DNA of 32,783 bases from CALWRM01 sp050309765 (GCA_050309765.1 JBNRMU010000050.1:1-32783); one strand, 5' to 3'. Positions 15,287-24,099 are shown, counted from the stretch's first letter. The notes: a model not told the origin generated them from the letters alone. Program-made: numbers and translations.

Positions 15287-16231
15287 TTACTCCTCGCTGC
15301 GCCTGAGGCCAAGCCCCAGAGCGGCGAGCTTTTGCTCCACTTCCTCAAGCGATTTCTTGCCAAGGTTGCGGACCTTCATCATGTCCTCCTCGTTGCGCTG
15401 GATCAACTCCGCTACGGTGTTGATGTTTGCACGCTTGAGGCAGTTGTATGCGCGCACGGAGAGATCCAAATCCTCGATGGTCATCTCCTGCACTTTTTCC
15501 ATCTTGTTGTCCTCGGGCTCGTTAAAGTCCACGGGGGCAACGTTTTCGGTCAAATTGATAAACAGCATCAGATGCTCAGAGAGTATCTTCGCCGCCATGG
15601 ATGTGGCTTCGTCCGGCTTGATGCTTCCGTTGGTCCATACTTCCAAAGTGAGCTTGTCGTAATCCGTAACCTGGCCCACGCGGGTGTTTTCCACGGTGTA
15701 GTTCACCTTGCGGATGGGCGTGAAGATGGAGTCTACCGGCAGCACACCGATGGGCATGTTGGGGGTCTTGTTCCTTTCCGCGGAAAAATAGCCGCGGCCC
15801 TTGTTCAGGGTGATCTCCATATTCAGGTTTGCGTCCTCGTTCAGCGTGGCGATGACCAGGTCGGGATTGATGATCTCTACCTCTTCGTCATGCACGATGT
15901 CGGCAGCCGTCACGATCTTGGGGCCCTGCTGCGAAATGGTCACAACCTTGGGCATATCGGTGAACAGCTTGGCGCACAGGCCTTTGAGGTTGAGGATGAT
16001 CTCCGTGACATCCTCCTTCACTCCGGGTATGGTAGAAAACTCATGCAGAACGCCATCGATGCGAATGGAAGAAACCGCGACGCCGGGCAGAGAGGAAAGC
16101 AGGATTCTGCGCAGGGAATTTCCCAAGGTCGTGCCAAAGCCGCGCTCAAGCGGCTCGATCACGAACTTGCCGTAATCGTTCCCTCCACTGATCTCGACAC
16201 ATTCGATTTTGGGCTTTTCGATCTCGATCAT
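15287..16231 (-). CDS. rpoA: RNA polymerase alpha subunit
   Basis: 314 residues, the normal length. The N-terminal domain (EPLERGFGTTLGNSLRRILLSSLPG) nucleates polymerase assembly. The C-terminal helix-hairpin-helix domain (LDLSVRAYNCLKRANI...) contacts UP elements and activators. The start at 16231 (MIEIEKPK) has GGGAGGG 7 bases upstream; an in-frame ATG at 16279 is rejected for lack of a ribosome site. It sits between rpsD and rplQ, with a 69-base gap from rpsD. Confidence 0.97.
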   Translation of the reverse strand: MIEIEKPKIECVEISGGNDYGKFVIEPLERGFGTTLGNSLRRILLSSLPGVAVSSIRIDGVLHEFSTIPGVKEDVTEIILNLKGLCAKLFTDMPKVVTISQQGPKIVTAADIVHDEEVEIINPDLVIATLNEDANLNMEITLNKGRGYFSAERNKTPNMPIGVLPVDSIFTPIRKVNYTVENTRVGQVTDYDKLTLEVWTNGSIKPDEATSMAAKILSEHLMLFINLTENVAPVDFNEPEDNKMEKVQEMTIEDLDLSVRAYNCLKRANINTVAELIQRNEEDMMKVRNLGKKSLEEVEQKLAALGLGLRRSEE

Positions 16232-16300
16232 TGATGTCCCTCCCTCATCAATACGTTCCGGGTACCAAAAAACTGTCATTCATCGGCAAGTCAAGCCGCC

Positions 16301-16927
16301 TTACTTGGAGTAGTACTCGACAACGAGATGCTCTTCGAAGGTCATCTCGACATCCTCGCGCGTCGGGAGCGCCAGAACGCTGCCGGTGAGGTTTTCAGCA
16401 TCGAAGGAGAGCCACTTGGGGAGCGTGCGGGTGCTGCCCTCGCGCAGAGCCTTGAAGTGCTCCACGTCGCGGCTGTGCTCGCGCACGGCGATGGTCTGGC
16501 CGGCATCCACCAGGAAAGAGGGGATGTTGACCTTTTTGCCGTCCACGGTGATGTGGCCGTGGCGGACGAACTGCCTGGCCTGGGGCCTGGAGGAAGCAAG
16601 ACCCATGCGGTAAACCACATTGTCCAGTCTCCTCTCCAGCATGGAGAGCATGTTGTCGCCGGTGACGCCCTTCTGGCGGTTGGCCTTTTCGAAGGTGCGG
16701 CGGAACTGGGTCTCCAGCATGCCATAGGTGCGGCGGATCTTCTGCTTTTCACGCAGCTGCATGCCGTATTCGCTCATCTTGCGGGCCCTGGCCTGGCCGT
16801 GCTGGCCGGGAGGGGTGGGGCGCTTGGTGATGGCGCACTTGGCGGAGTAGCAACGATCGCCCTTCAAAAACAACTTAGTGCCTTCGCGCCTGCACAGGCG
16901 GCAAACGGAACCAGTATAACGTGCCAT
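16301..16927 (-). CDS. rpsD: Ribosomal protein S4, zinc-type
   Basis: 208-residue primary 16S-binding protein with an S4 RNA-binding domain around 95-160. The N-terminus keeps four cysteines (Cys9, Cys12, Cys26, Cys31), as in zinc-bearing S4 forms. It is encoded in the alpha part of the cluster beside rpsK; in B. subtilis rpsD lies elsewhere, so this placement is the ancestral one. S4 is a classical autoregulator of its operon, which makes the hairpin before rpsM of interest. Confidence 0.97.
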   Translation of the reverse strand: MARYTGSVCRLCRREGTKLFLKGDRCYSAKCAITKRPTPPGQHGQARARKMSEYGMQLREKQKIRRTYGMLETQFRRTFEKANRQKGVTGDNMLSMLERRLDNVVYRMGLASSRPQARQFVRHGHITVDGKKVNIPSFLVDAGQTIAVREHSRDVEHFKALREGSTRTLPKWLSFDAENLTGSVLALPTREDVEMTFEEHLVVEYYSK

Positions 16928-16949
16928 GGTGTACCTTTACCTCCTGTTC

Positions 16950-17351
16950 TTACACTCTTCTGCGCTTGGGCGGACGGCATCCGTTGTGGGGAATGGGCGT
17001 CACGTCCTTGATGAGGGAAACCTCCAGGCCCGCGGCCTGCAGGGAACGAATGGCGGCTTCACGTCCGGAGCCAGGGCCCTTGACATAAACCTCAACGGTC
17101 TTCAGGCCGTGCTCCATCGCGGCCTTGGCCGCGGTCTCGGCAGCGGTCTGGGCGGCGAAGGGAGTGGACTTTTTGGAGCCGCGGAAACCGAGGCCACCGG
17201 CGGAAGCCCAGGAAATGGCGTTGCCAGCGGTATCGGTGATGGTAACGATGGTATTGTTGAAGGAAGAAGCGATATGCGCCGCGCCGCGCTCGATATTCTT
17301 GCGCTCCTTGCGCCTGCGCACGACCCTTCTGGTCCTGGTGGTCTTTGCCAT
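16950..17351 (-). CDS. rpsK: Ribosomal protein S11
   Basis: 133 residues, usual length, a platform protein next to the mRNA exit and the anti-Shine-Dalgarno. The basic N-terminus (TRRVVRRRKERKNIERG) and conserved C-terminal DVTPIPHNGCRPPKRRRV are intact. It lies 19 bases after rpsM with a GGAGG site just before its ATG. Confidence 0.97.
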   Translation of the reverse strand: MAKTTRTRRVVRRRKERKNIERGAAHIASSFNNTIVTITDTAGNAISWASAGGLGFRGSKKSTPFAAQTAAETAAKAAMEHGLKTVEVYVKGPGSGREAAIRSLQAAGLEVSLIKDVTPIPHNGCRPPKRRRV

Positions 17352-17370
17352 GATTTTTCCTCCTTACGCC

Positions 17371-17748
17371 TTACTTTGCGGCCTTTTTCTTGCCGGCTAC
17401 CTGCTTCTTGGGGCCCTTGCGGGTACGCGCGTTCTGCTTGGTGGACTGTCCGCGCACGGGCAGGCCACGGCGATGACGAACGCCGCGGTAGCAGCCGATT
17501 TCGACAAGGCGCTTGATGTTCATGGAAACTTCACGGCGAAGGTCGCCTTCCACCTTCAGATTGTGTTCGATATAGTCGCGCAGCTTGGCAACCTCAGCCT
17601 CGGTCAGATCCTTCACGCGGGTATCGGGATTGATCCCGGTCTCGCTGATGATCTTGGCGGCGGTGGTGCGGCCAATGCCGAAGATGTAGGTGATACCAAT
17701 TTCAACGCGCTTTTCTCTGGGCAGGTCAACGCCCGCTATACGTGCCAT
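17371..17748 (-). CDS. rpsM: Ribosomal protein S13
   Basis: 125 residues, a head protein contacting L5 and P-site tRNA. It begins MARIAGVDLPREKRVEIG and ends in a basic lysine-rich tail. GGAGGTG lies 11 bases before the start. It is the first gene after the only big gap in the cluster (221 bases), which carries a long hairpin. It may thus head a separately controlled alpha segment. Confidence 0.97.
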   Translation of the reverse strand: MARIAGVDLPREKRVEIGITYIFGIGRTTAAKIISETGINPDTRVKDLTEAEVAKLRDYIEHNLKVEGDLRREVSMNIKRLVEIGCYRGVRHRRGLPVRGQSTKQNARTRKGPKKQVAGKKKAAK

Positions 17749-17852
17749 ATTGCTGTAAACACCTCCGTGTTCCTATGCGTGTTTGGGTTTGGTTACGAAA
17801 TACCTTTGGTACAAAAGAAACTATCGATCTATGTACAAAAGGCAGCTTTGCA

Positions 17853-17893
17853 CGCGCAAATCACGGGGATGACCCCATGCAGCCGCTTGCGCG
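17853..17893 (-). promoter_or_regulatory. Two-tier hairpin in the 221-base leader of rpsM
   Basis: In the minus-strand RNA, CGCGCAA (17893-17887) pairs with TTGCGCG (17859-17853). Within it CATGGGG (17879-17873) pairs with CCCCGTG (17868-17862) around the loop TCAT. One inner pair is a U-G that would be a C-A mismatch on the other strand, which favours the minus-strand RNA as the functional one. It is about 105 bases before rpsM. No convincing promoter was found in this gap (17749-17969). The remainder shows only a direct repeat TTTTGTAC and no gene. Confidence 0.45.
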
Positions 17894-17969
17894 CAGGCAC
17901 AACTGAATGTACGTGCCTTAGCGCCCCTTATACCGAAGCTGTGGGCAAAAACCCTTAAACTACCCGGGC

Positions 17970-18083
17970 TTAGCCCTGGCGCTGCTTATGCTTGGGGTTT
18001 TCGCAGATGATCATCACGCGGCCCTTGCGCTTGATGATCTTGCACTTTTCGCAAATGGGCTTGACAGAAGGTCTGACTTTCAT
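17970..18083 (-). CDS. rpmJ: Ribosomal protein L36, zinc-type
   Basis: 37 residues, the smallest gene here. Zinc ligands Cys11, Cys14, Cys27 and His32 are intact (CEKC ... CENPKH). The start at 18083 follows TAAGGAGG closely. It lies 61 bases after infA and is followed by the rpsM leader. Confidence 0.97.
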   Translation of the reverse strand: MKVRPSVKPICEKCKIIKRKGRVMIICENPKHKQRQG

Positions 18084-18144
18084 GGTTAATTACCTCCTAA
18101 GGAGCATTTGATGCTTTAAATATGCGGGAGCGGCAGGCTGCGCT

Positions 18145-18366
18145 TTAGGCTTTGCCACGCCAGGTGATGCGGCCCCTGGTCAGATCATAGGGCGAAAGCT
18201 CTATAGTGACCTTGTCGCCGGGCAAGATCCGGATAAAGTTCATGCGGAGCTTTCCGGAGATATGGGCAAGTATCTTATGGCCGTTGGGCAGTTCCACCTG
18301 GAACATCGCGTTTGGATAGGCCTCCAGGACCTTGCCTTCCACTTCGATAACATCCTGCTTTGACAT
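18145..18366 (-). CDS. infA: Translation initiation factor IF-1
   Basis: 73-residue single OB-fold protein (MSKQDVIEVEGKVLEAYPNA...) that binds the ribosomal A site during initiation. It is of standard length, with the conserved HISGKLRMNFIRILPGDKV core and the LTRGRITWRGK end. It sits 9 bases after the KOW gene, the usual spc-alpha boundary. Confidence 0.97.
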   Translation of the reverse strand: MSKQDVIEVEGKVLEAYPNAMFQVELPNGHKILAHISGKLRMNFIRILPGDKVTIELSPYDLTRGRITWRGKA

Positions 18367-18375
18367 AACCTTAAC

Positions 18376-18681
18376 TTATCCCTCCTCGTCGGGCGGCGCA
18401 TCGGTACATGCGGACTTTAAGGCGTTCAGGCTTTTGCGCAGCTCCGAGTCGAAGACGCGAACCCCCGTATTCAGCTTTTCCGCCAGATTGGAAATGTATT
18501 CCTGTGTCGGCTCCAAATGCTTTTCCTTTTTGCGTTTGGGCTTATCCAGGCGCCTTGCAGCCCCATCGGCGATCCGCACATAGGGCGCTTCGTCGCGCGC
18601 CACCACCAGAAACAGTTTACCCTTGTCGCGGCCGGCCTTGGCCCTGACGACCTGGCCTACCTGCAATCTATCCTGGCTCAT
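18376..18681 (-). CDS. KOW-domain RNA-binding protein (L14e-like)
   Basis: 101 residues: an N-terminal KOW/SH3-like barrel (LQVGQVVRAKAGRDKGKLFL at 5-24) followed by a lysine-rich linker and a predicted helical tail. Proteins of this type are found between map and infA in many Clostridia and resemble archaeal/eukaryotic L14e; their job, perhaps in ribosome function, is not established. The start at 18681 has GGAGG 4 bases upstream and overlaps the map stop by 4 bases (ATGA). A longer frame to 18957 lies inside map and is rejected. Confidence 0.9.
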   Translation of the reverse strand: MSQDRLQVGQVVRAKAGRDKGKLFLVVARDEAPYVRIADGAARRLDKPKRKKEKHLEPTQEYISNLAEKLNTGVRVFDSELRKSLNALKSACTDAPPDEEG

Positions 18682-19454
18682 ACGTCCTCCTTCGCGTCGG
18701 AGGGGATGGTCAAAATCTCGGGCTCCCCGTCGGGGGTTACGCAAATGGTGTTCTCGTAATGGGCGGCCAGGCTGCGGTCGCGGGTGACGTAGGTCCAGCG
18801 GTCGCGCTGCAGAACCACCTCGTACACGCCCGATTGGGTGGTCATGGGTTCCACGGCGATGACCAGGCCGCTTCTCAGCCTCAGCCCATGGCCCGCGATG
18901 CCGAAGTTGGGCACCTCCGGGTCTTCGTGCATTTCCTGGCCGATGCCGTGTCCGCACAGGGCGCGCACGACGCCGTAACCAAAGCTTTCTACATACTTCT
19001 GGATGGCGGAGGAAACATCCCCCAGCCGGTAGCCGACCTTGGCATACGCAATGCCCTCGTAAAAGGACTGGCGCGTGCGCTCGATGAAAAGCCTGGCCTC
19101 CTCGCTGATCTGCCCCACCGCGTAGGTGCGGGCCATGTCGGCCTGGTAGCCGTCCTTTTCCACCGTGCAGTCGATGCTGACGATCTGGCCTTCCCTAAGG
19201 ATGGTGGCCTTGAGCGGGATGCCGTGCACCACCTGCGCATCCACAGAGGCGCAGATGCTGGCGGGGAACCCGCCGTAGCCCTTGGAAGAAGGCCGGCCGC
19301 CGCGGCTCAGGATCGCCTGTTCCGCGATCTGGTCCAGCTCGTAGGTAGAGATTCCCGGGCGAATGGCGCTTTTTACTTCCTGCATGGTTTCAAACAGCAC
19401 CCGGCCCGCGCTGCGGATCTTTTCGATCTCCGCTTGGTTTTTGTAGGTAATCAT
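18678..19454 (-). CDS. map: Methionine aminopeptidase, type I
   Basis: 258 residues; removes the initiator Met from nascent proteins. All metal ligands and active-site histidines are seen: His78, Asp95, Asp106, His169, His176, Glu202 and Glu233, nearly at E. coli numbering. There is no N-terminal zinc-finger extension. It lies 3 bases after adk and is translationally coupled to the KOW gene. Confidence 0.97.
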   Translation of the reverse strand: MITYKNQAEIEKIRSAGRVLFETMQEVKSAIRPGISTYELDQIAEQAILSRGGRPSSKGYGGFPASICASVDAQVVHGIPLKATILREGQIVSIDCTVEKDGYQADMARTYAVGQISEEARLFIERTRQSFYEGIAYAKVGYRLGDVSSAIQKYVESFGYGVVRALCGHGIGQEMHEDPEVPNFGIAGHGLRLRSGLVIAVEPMTTQSGVYEVVLQRDRWTYVTRDRSLAAHYENTICVTPDGEPEILTIPSDAKEDV

Positions 19455-19457
19455 ACC

Positions 19458-20081
19458 TTAAGCACCTTTGAGCGTGCGAAGGATGTTCGCCGTTACGGTA
19501 TCGATCTCTTCGCAGCCGTTGACGCTGACCAGTATGCCCTTCTTCTCGTAATACTCGATCAGGGGGCGGGTCTGGTCGGCGTATACCTTCAGCCGGTTGC
19601 GCACGGCGGAAGCCTCGTCGTCCTTACGCTGGGTAAGGGGCTTGCCGCACACGGGGCAAATGCCGTCCGGCGCCAGGTCCACATGGGTGGTGTGTCCGCA
19701 CTCAGCGCACACACGCCTGCCGGAAAGGCGGTTGACGATCACCTCGTCCGGCACCTGGATGTTGACCACGGCGTCCATCTTGGCAAAGTCCTCGAGCGCT
19801 TCGGCCTGGGCAATGGTGCGGGGGAAGCCGTCCAGCAGGTAACCGTTTTTGCAGTCGTCCTGATTCAGGCGCTCGCGCACCAGGGCAAGGACCACCTCAT
19901 CCGGCACCAGGGCGCCGCTCTCGATGAAGGAGCGGGCCTTCAGGCCGATCTCGGTCCCCTCGCGCATGGCCCGGCGGAGGATCTCGCCGGTGGAGATCTG
20001 GGGGATGCCCAGCTCCTTGATCACTCGTTCCGCCTGCGTGCCTTTGCCGGCACCCGGCGGGCCAAGAAAGATCAGTTTCAT
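19458..20081 (-). CDS. adk: Adenylate kinase with zinc lid
   Basis: 207 residues; interconverts ATP + AMP and 2 ADP. P-loop GPPGAGKGT at 7-15, and the GFPRT motif near 85. The lid is of the zinc type with Cys125, Cys128, Cys142 and Cys145, usual in Gram-positives. It is 14 bases after secY, as in the standard spc order. Confidence 0.97.
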   Translation of the reverse strand: MKLIFLGPPGAGKGTQAERVIKELGIPQISTGEILRRAMREGTEIGLKARSFIESGALVPDEVVLALVRERLNQDDCKNGYLLDGFPRTIAQAEALEDFAKMDAVVNIQVPDEVIVNRLSGRRVCAECGHTTHVDLAPDGICPVCGKPLTQRKDDEASAVRNRLKVYADQTRPLIEYYEKKGILVSVNGCEEIDTVTANILRTLKGA

Positions 20082-20095
20082 TTTTTGTCCTCCGT

Positions 20096-21361
20096 TTACT
20101 TCATGAAGCCCCTGTAATGACGCATCATCATCTGCGCTTCCAGCTCCTTGGTGGTTTCAAGGGCAACGGAAACAACGATCAGAATACCGGTGGCGGTAAA
20201 GGGAGCTCTGGTGCCGGTCAGGGCCAGGACAGCGGACGGGATCGTCGCGATCACGGCCAGATACAGGGCGCCGAAGAGCGTGATGCGGTTGGAGATCTTG
20301 GCAAGATAGTCGGCAGTGGGCTTGCCCGGGCGGATGCCGGGGATGAAGCCGCCGTTCTGCTGCAGGTTCTTGGAGATCTCGCCGGGGTTAAAGGTAATGG
20401 AAGAGTAGAAGTAGGTGAACACCAGGATCAACAGCGCGAACACCAGCATGTACAGCCAGCTGGAGGCGTTGAACCACTTGCCATACCAGAGCGCAAAGCC
20501 GCTGTTGGGCCAGAAGGCCGCAAAGATGGAAGGCGTCTGGATGATGGAAATGGCGAAGATCAGGGGCATAACGCCGGAAGAGTTCACCTTGATGGGGATG
20601 TGGGTGGACTGGCCGCCGTACATCTTGCGGCCCACCACACGCTTGGCATACTGCACGGGGATGCGGCGCTGGCCTTCGTCCACAAACACGATGGCAACCA
20701 CCAGCAGAAGGATGCAGACGATCACCAGCGGGATAAACCACGCATTCATCGGATTGATGGCGATGGAGGTGATGCCTTCATATATCTGGCCGGGGAAGGA
20801 CGCGATGATGCCGACGAAAATCAGCAGGGAAACGCCGTTGCCGATGCCATTTTCGGTGATGCGCTCACCGATCCACATGGCGAAGGCGGTGCCGGCCGTC
20901 AGGGAGAAGAACACAACAATGTAATGGAAGATGTTGGGATTGCCCCCGATGAAGGCCTGCTTGCCAAAGCCCATGATGATGCCCAGGGCCATGATGAAGC
21001 CCAGAGCGACGGTCACATAACGGGTGATCTGCGCGATCTTCTTGCGGCCCTCCTCGCCTTCCTTCTGGAGTCTTTCCAGGGCGGGAATGGCGTAGGCGAG
21101 CAGCTGCATGATGATCGACGAGGTGATGTAGGGCTGGATGCCCATGGCAAAGATGGTGAAGTTGGAGAAGTTCTGGCCGTTGATGAAGTCGATCATGCCA
21201 AACACAGACATGTTGGAGATGCTGTTGGCGATGACTTCGGTGTTGATGAAGGGGGTCGGGATGATTCCGCCCAAACGATAGACCAGAAGCATCATTAACG
21301 TGTACAGAATCTTCTTGCGAAGCTCCTCTACTCTCCATGCATTACGGAAAGTTTCCAGCAC
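20096..21361 (-). CDS. secY: Protein translocase channel SecY
   Basis: 421-residue, ten-helix pore protein of the Sec translocon. The N-terminus (MLETFRNAWRVEELRKKILY) and the cytosolic C5 loop region with GFIPGIRPG are typical. It starts 1 base after rplO, so the two are probably translationally coupled. No truncation is seen. Confidence 0.97.
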   Translation of the reverse strand: MLETFRNAWRVEELRKKILYTLMMLLVYRLGGIIPTPFINTEVIANSISNMSVFGMIDFINGQNFSNFTIFAMGIQPYITSSIIMQLLAYAIPALERLQKEGEEGRKKIAQITRYVTVALGFIMALGIIMGFGKQAFIGGNPNIFHYIVVFFSLTAGTAFAMWIGERITENGIGNGVSLLIFVGIIASFPGQIYEGITSIAINPMNAWFIPLVIVCILLLVVAIVFVDEGQRRIPVQYAKRVVGRKMYGGQSTHIPIKVNSSGVMPLIFAISIIQTPSIFAAFWPNSGFALWYGKWFNASSWLYMLVFALLILVFTYFYSSITFNPGEISKNLQQNGGFIPGIRPGKPTADYLAKISNRITLFGALYLAVIATIPSAVLALTGTRAPFTATGILIVVSVALETTKELEAQMMMRHYRGFMK

Positions 21362-21362
21362 G

Positions 21363-21803
21363 TTAAATCACCTCAGCTTTCCCACCGTTCGCTTCAATCT
21401 TGGCCTGCGCGTTCTTGGAGAACTTGGCAGCCTTCACGGTCAGGCTCTTGGTGAGGTCGCCCTCGCCCAGGATCTTGACGCCACACAGGCTCTTCTTGAT
21501 GATGCCGGCGTTCAGAAGAGCGTCCACATCCACCACGGAGCCGTTCTCGAAGATCTCCAAGGAGGAGACGTTCACTTCGGCATATTCCTTGGCAAAAATG
21601 TTGGTGAAGCCGCGCTTGGGCAGGCGCCTGGCCAAAGGCATCTGGCCGCCCTCAAATCCGGGCTGCTTGCCGCCGCCGGAGCGCGCCTTGGCGCCCTTGT
21701 GGCCCTTGCCGGAGGTTTTGCCAAGCCCGGAGCCGGTGCCGCGGCCCAAACGCTTTGGTGCGGTGGTGGAACCGGCTGCAGGAGAAATTTCATGGAGTTT
21801 CAT
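21363..21803 (-). CDS. rplO: Ribosomal protein L15
   Basis: 146 residues. The glycine-rich N-terminal extension (GRGTGSGLGKTSGKGHKG) that threads into 23S rRNA is intact, followed by the globular C-terminal domain. It is 15 bases after rpmD and abuts secY. Confidence 0.97.
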   Translation of the reverse strand: MKLHEISPAAGSTTAPKRLGRGTGSGLGKTSGKGHKGAKARSGGGKQPGFEGGQMPLARRLPKRGFTNIFAKEYAEVNVSSLEIFENGSVVDVDALLNAGIIKKSLCGVKILGEGDLTKSLTVKAAKFSKNAQAKIEANGGKAEVI

Positions 21804-21818
21804 GTCGTACCTCCTTGC

Positions 21819-22001
21819 TTACTCAGCGATTTCTTCAACAGAAACCATATGTTTTACTCGAAAGATCATGCCCCGGATGGCGGGGTTGTCGGGCTGGATC
21901 ACGGAGGAACCGATCTTCTTCAGGCCCAGCGCCTCAACGGTGCGCTGCTGCTTGACCAATCGTCCGCTCGTGCTCTTTTTCAGAGTGATCTTAAGCTTCA
22001 T
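21819..22001 (-). CDS. rpmD: Ribosomal protein L30
   Basis: 60 residues, the usual short bacterial form: KITLKKSTSGRLVKQQRTVE, then VKHMVSVEEI at the end. It is 13 bases after rpsE. L30 is missing in some bacteria, so its presence is mildly informative. Confidence 0.96.
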   Translation of the reverse strand: MKLKITLKKSTSGRLVKQQRTVEALGLKKIGSSVIQPDNPAIRGMIFRVKHMVSVEEIAE

Positions 22002-22014
22002 TGATGTGTCCTCC

Positions 22015-22515
22015 TTAGCCCAGCAGCTCTTCCACGGTCTTGCCGCGAAGCTTGGCCACGTCCTCGATGGTCTTAAGCTGCTTGAGGCCCTCGATGGTGG
22101 CCTTGACCACGTTGGTGGGGTTGTTGGTGCCGTAAGACTTGGTGACGATGTCGCGGATGCCGCAGCTCTCGATCACCGCACGGGCGGGACCGCCGGCGAT
22201 AACGCCGGAGCCAGCGGGTGCAGGCATCAGAACAACCTTGCCGGTGCCGAACTTGCCGATGACCTCGTGGGGAATGGTGGTGCCGACGATGGGCACGTTC
22301 ACCAGGTGCTTCTTGGCATCCTCGACGCCCTTGCGGATGGCTTCGGGGATTTCCACAGCCTTGCCCATGCCCACGCCAACGCGACCCTTTTCGTCGCCGA
22401 TGACGATCAGGGCGCTGAAGCGGAAGTTGCGGCCGCCCTTAACAACCTTGGTTACGCGATTGACGGCAACCAGCTTTTCTTTAAATTCGCTCTCTTGGCG
22501 ATCATTGCGCTGCAT
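22015..22515 (-). CDS. rpsE: Ribosomal protein S5
   Basis: 166 residues: double-stranded RNA-binding-like N-terminal domain (VKGGRNFRFSALIVIGDEKG) and C-terminal S5 fold (GIRDIVTKSYGTNNPTNVVKA). S5 with S4 shapes decoding accuracy at the mRNA entry. It is 19 bases after rplR. Confidence 0.97.
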   Translation of the reverse strand: MQRNDRQESEFKEKLVAVNRVTKVVKGGRNFRFSALIVIGDEKGRVGVGMGKAVEIPEAIRKGVEDAKKHLVNVPIVGTTIPHEVIGKFGTGKVVLMPAPAGSGVIAGGPARAVIESCGIRDIVTKSYGTNNPTNVVKATIEGLKQLKTIEDVAKLRGKTVEELLG

Positions 22516-22534
22516 TTAATACCCTCCTGTCGAT

Positions 22535-22903
22535 TTAGAAGCTAAGGCCAGCTTCCCTGGCGCCCTCAGCAACAGCGGCCACACGGCCGGTGTAGACATA
22601 ACCGCCGCGGTCGAACACGACCTGCTTGATGCCGGCTTCCAGCGCGCGCTCGGCGGCCAGCTTGCCAACCAGCTTGGCGGCACCCTTCTTGTCGACGGAG
22701 TCAAGCTGCGGCTTGATGCTCTTGTCGAGGGTGGAGGCGGACACGAGGGTGGCACCCTTGGTGTCGTCGATCACCTGCACATAGATGTTGTTCAGGCTCC
22801 GGTACACGCAGAAGCGGGGGCGCTCGGTGTTCCCGGAAATCTTTTTGCGGACGCGCTGATGGCGAATCCGACGAATGGCATTTTTGTCCTTCTTCTGGAT
22901 CAC
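22535..22903 (-). CDS. rplR: Ribosomal protein L18
   Basis: 122 residues; binds 5S rRNA with L5. The basic N-terminus (RRIRHQRVRKKISGNTERPR) and the terminal VAALAEGAREAGLSF-like end are conserved. It is 17 bases after rplF. Confidence 0.97.
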   Translation of the reverse strand: MIQKKDKNAIRRIRHQRVRKKISGNTERPRFCVYRSLNNIYVQVIDDTKGATLVSASTLDKSIKPQLDSVDKKGAAKLVGKLAAERALEAGIKQVVFDRGGYVYTGRVAAVAEGAREAGLSF

Positions 22904-22920
22904 TTGCGTTCACCCCTTTT

Positions 22921-23460
22921 TTACTTACCGGTCTTGCCTTCCTTGCGGCGGATGACCTCGGTCTCATACTTGATGCCCTTGCCGTGATAGGGTTCGGGCT
23001 CGCGGACGGAACGAACGTTGGCGGCAACCGCGCCGACCAACTGCTTGTCGATGCCCTTCACCAGGATCTTGTTGGGGGTGGGGCACTCAAAGGTGATGCC
23101 GTCGGCCGGCTCCATCTCGACGGGATGGGAGTAACCGATGTTGATCACCAGCTTCTTGCCCTGCACCTGCGCGCGGTAGCCGACGCCGACCACGTCCAGG
23201 CCCTTCTGGTAGCCCTCGGTCACGCCCACCACCATGTTGTGGATCAGGCTGCGGCTCAGGCCGTGCAGAGACTTGTGAAGCTTGCTTTCGGAGGGACGCT
23301 GCACATGCAGAACGCCGGCCTCCTGGTTCAAAATCATATCCGGATGGATTTCCTGGGTCAGCTGACCTTTGGGGCCCTTGACGGTAACCAGATTGTTATC
23401 GCCGATGGTGACCGTGACGCCCGCGGGGATCGCAACCGGAAGTCTGCCTATACGAGACAA
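22921..23460 (-). CDS. rplF: Ribosomal protein L6
   Basis: 179 residues, two repeated L6 domains, located near the factor-binding site. It opens MSRIGRLPVAIPAGVTV and has the signature EPYHGKGIKYETE near the end. It is 21 bases after rpsH. Confidence 0.97.
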   Translation of the reverse strand: MSRIGRLPVAIPAGVTVTIGDNNLVTVKGPKGQLTQEIHPDMILNQEAGVLHVQRPSESKLHKSLHGLSRSLIHNMVVGVTEGYQKGLDVVGVGYRAQVQGKKLVINIGYSHPVEMEPADGITFECPTPNKILVKGIDKQLVGAVAANVRSVREPEPYHGKGIKYETEVIRRKEGKTGK

Positions 23461-23481
23461 TTCAATGCACCTCCTAATTCA

Positions 23482-23880
23482 TCACCAAACGTAGCAGAGC
23501 ACTTCGCCACCCACTGCGTTTTTACGGGCCTGACGATCGGTCATAACGCCCTTGGACGTGGAAATGATGGCAATTCCCAGGCCGCCCAATACCTTGGGAA
23601 TATCTTCGGACTTGGCATACACGCGCAGGCCGGGCTTGGAGATGCGCTTCAGGCCCGTGATAACGCCGTTGCGGTTGCCGTCATATTTCAAAGTGAGCTT
23701 GATGGTTCCCTGGACGCCGTCCTCAATTACCTCAAAGCCCTTGATGTAACCCTCGTCCACCAGGATCTGCGCAATGGCCTTTTTCATGTTGGACGCGGGA
23801 AGGGTAGTGGTTTCGTGTTTGGCGACCAGAGCATTGCGGATACGGGTAAGCATATCAGCGACGGGATCATTGATGAGCAT
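23482..23880 (-). CDS. rpsH: Ribosomal protein S8
   Basis: 132 residues, a central-domain 16S-binding protein. The C-terminal STSKGVMTDRQARKNAVGGE signature is intact. In E. coli S8 represses the spc operon; no matching site was recognised here. It is 33 bases after the S14 gene. Confidence 0.97.
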   Translation of the reverse strand: MLINDPVADMLTRIRNALVAKHETTTLPASNMKKAIAQILVDEGYIKGFEVIEDGVQGTIKLTLKYDGNRNGVITGLKRISKPGLRVYAKSEDIPKVLGGLGIAIISTSKGVMTDRQARKNAVGGEVLCYVW

Positions 23881-23913
23881 ACTGCTTTTTCCTCCTAAGA
23901 CATTGAACTCCGG

Positions 23914-24099
23914 TTACCAACTTGCCTTGCGGACACCGGGAATCTGCCCCTTGTAGGCCAGTTCGCGGAAGCAAATGCGGCAGATGCCGTACTTGCGCAG
24001 CACGGAATGGGGCCTGCCGCAGATGCGGCAGCGGGTGTAGGCTCGGGTGGAGAACTTGGCAGGCTTTTGCTGACGAAGGATGATACTCTTTTTAGCCAT
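23914..24099 (-). CDS. rpsZ: Ribosomal protein S14, type Z (zinc)
   Basis: 61 residues, the short zinc form with Cys24, Cys27, Cys40 and Cys43 (CRIC ... CRIC) and the conserved GQIPGVRKASW end. The zinc-free long paralogue used under zinc starvation is not in this window. It is 19 bases after rplE. Confidence 0.97.
   Translation of the reverse strand: MAKKSIILRQQKPAKFSTRAYTRCRICGRPHSVLRKYGICRICFRELAYKGQIPGVRKASW

Noticed and set aside
18759..20117. 452-codon plus-strand frame across map and adk
   Set aside because: Antisense to two well-conserved enzymes with all catalytic residues in place.
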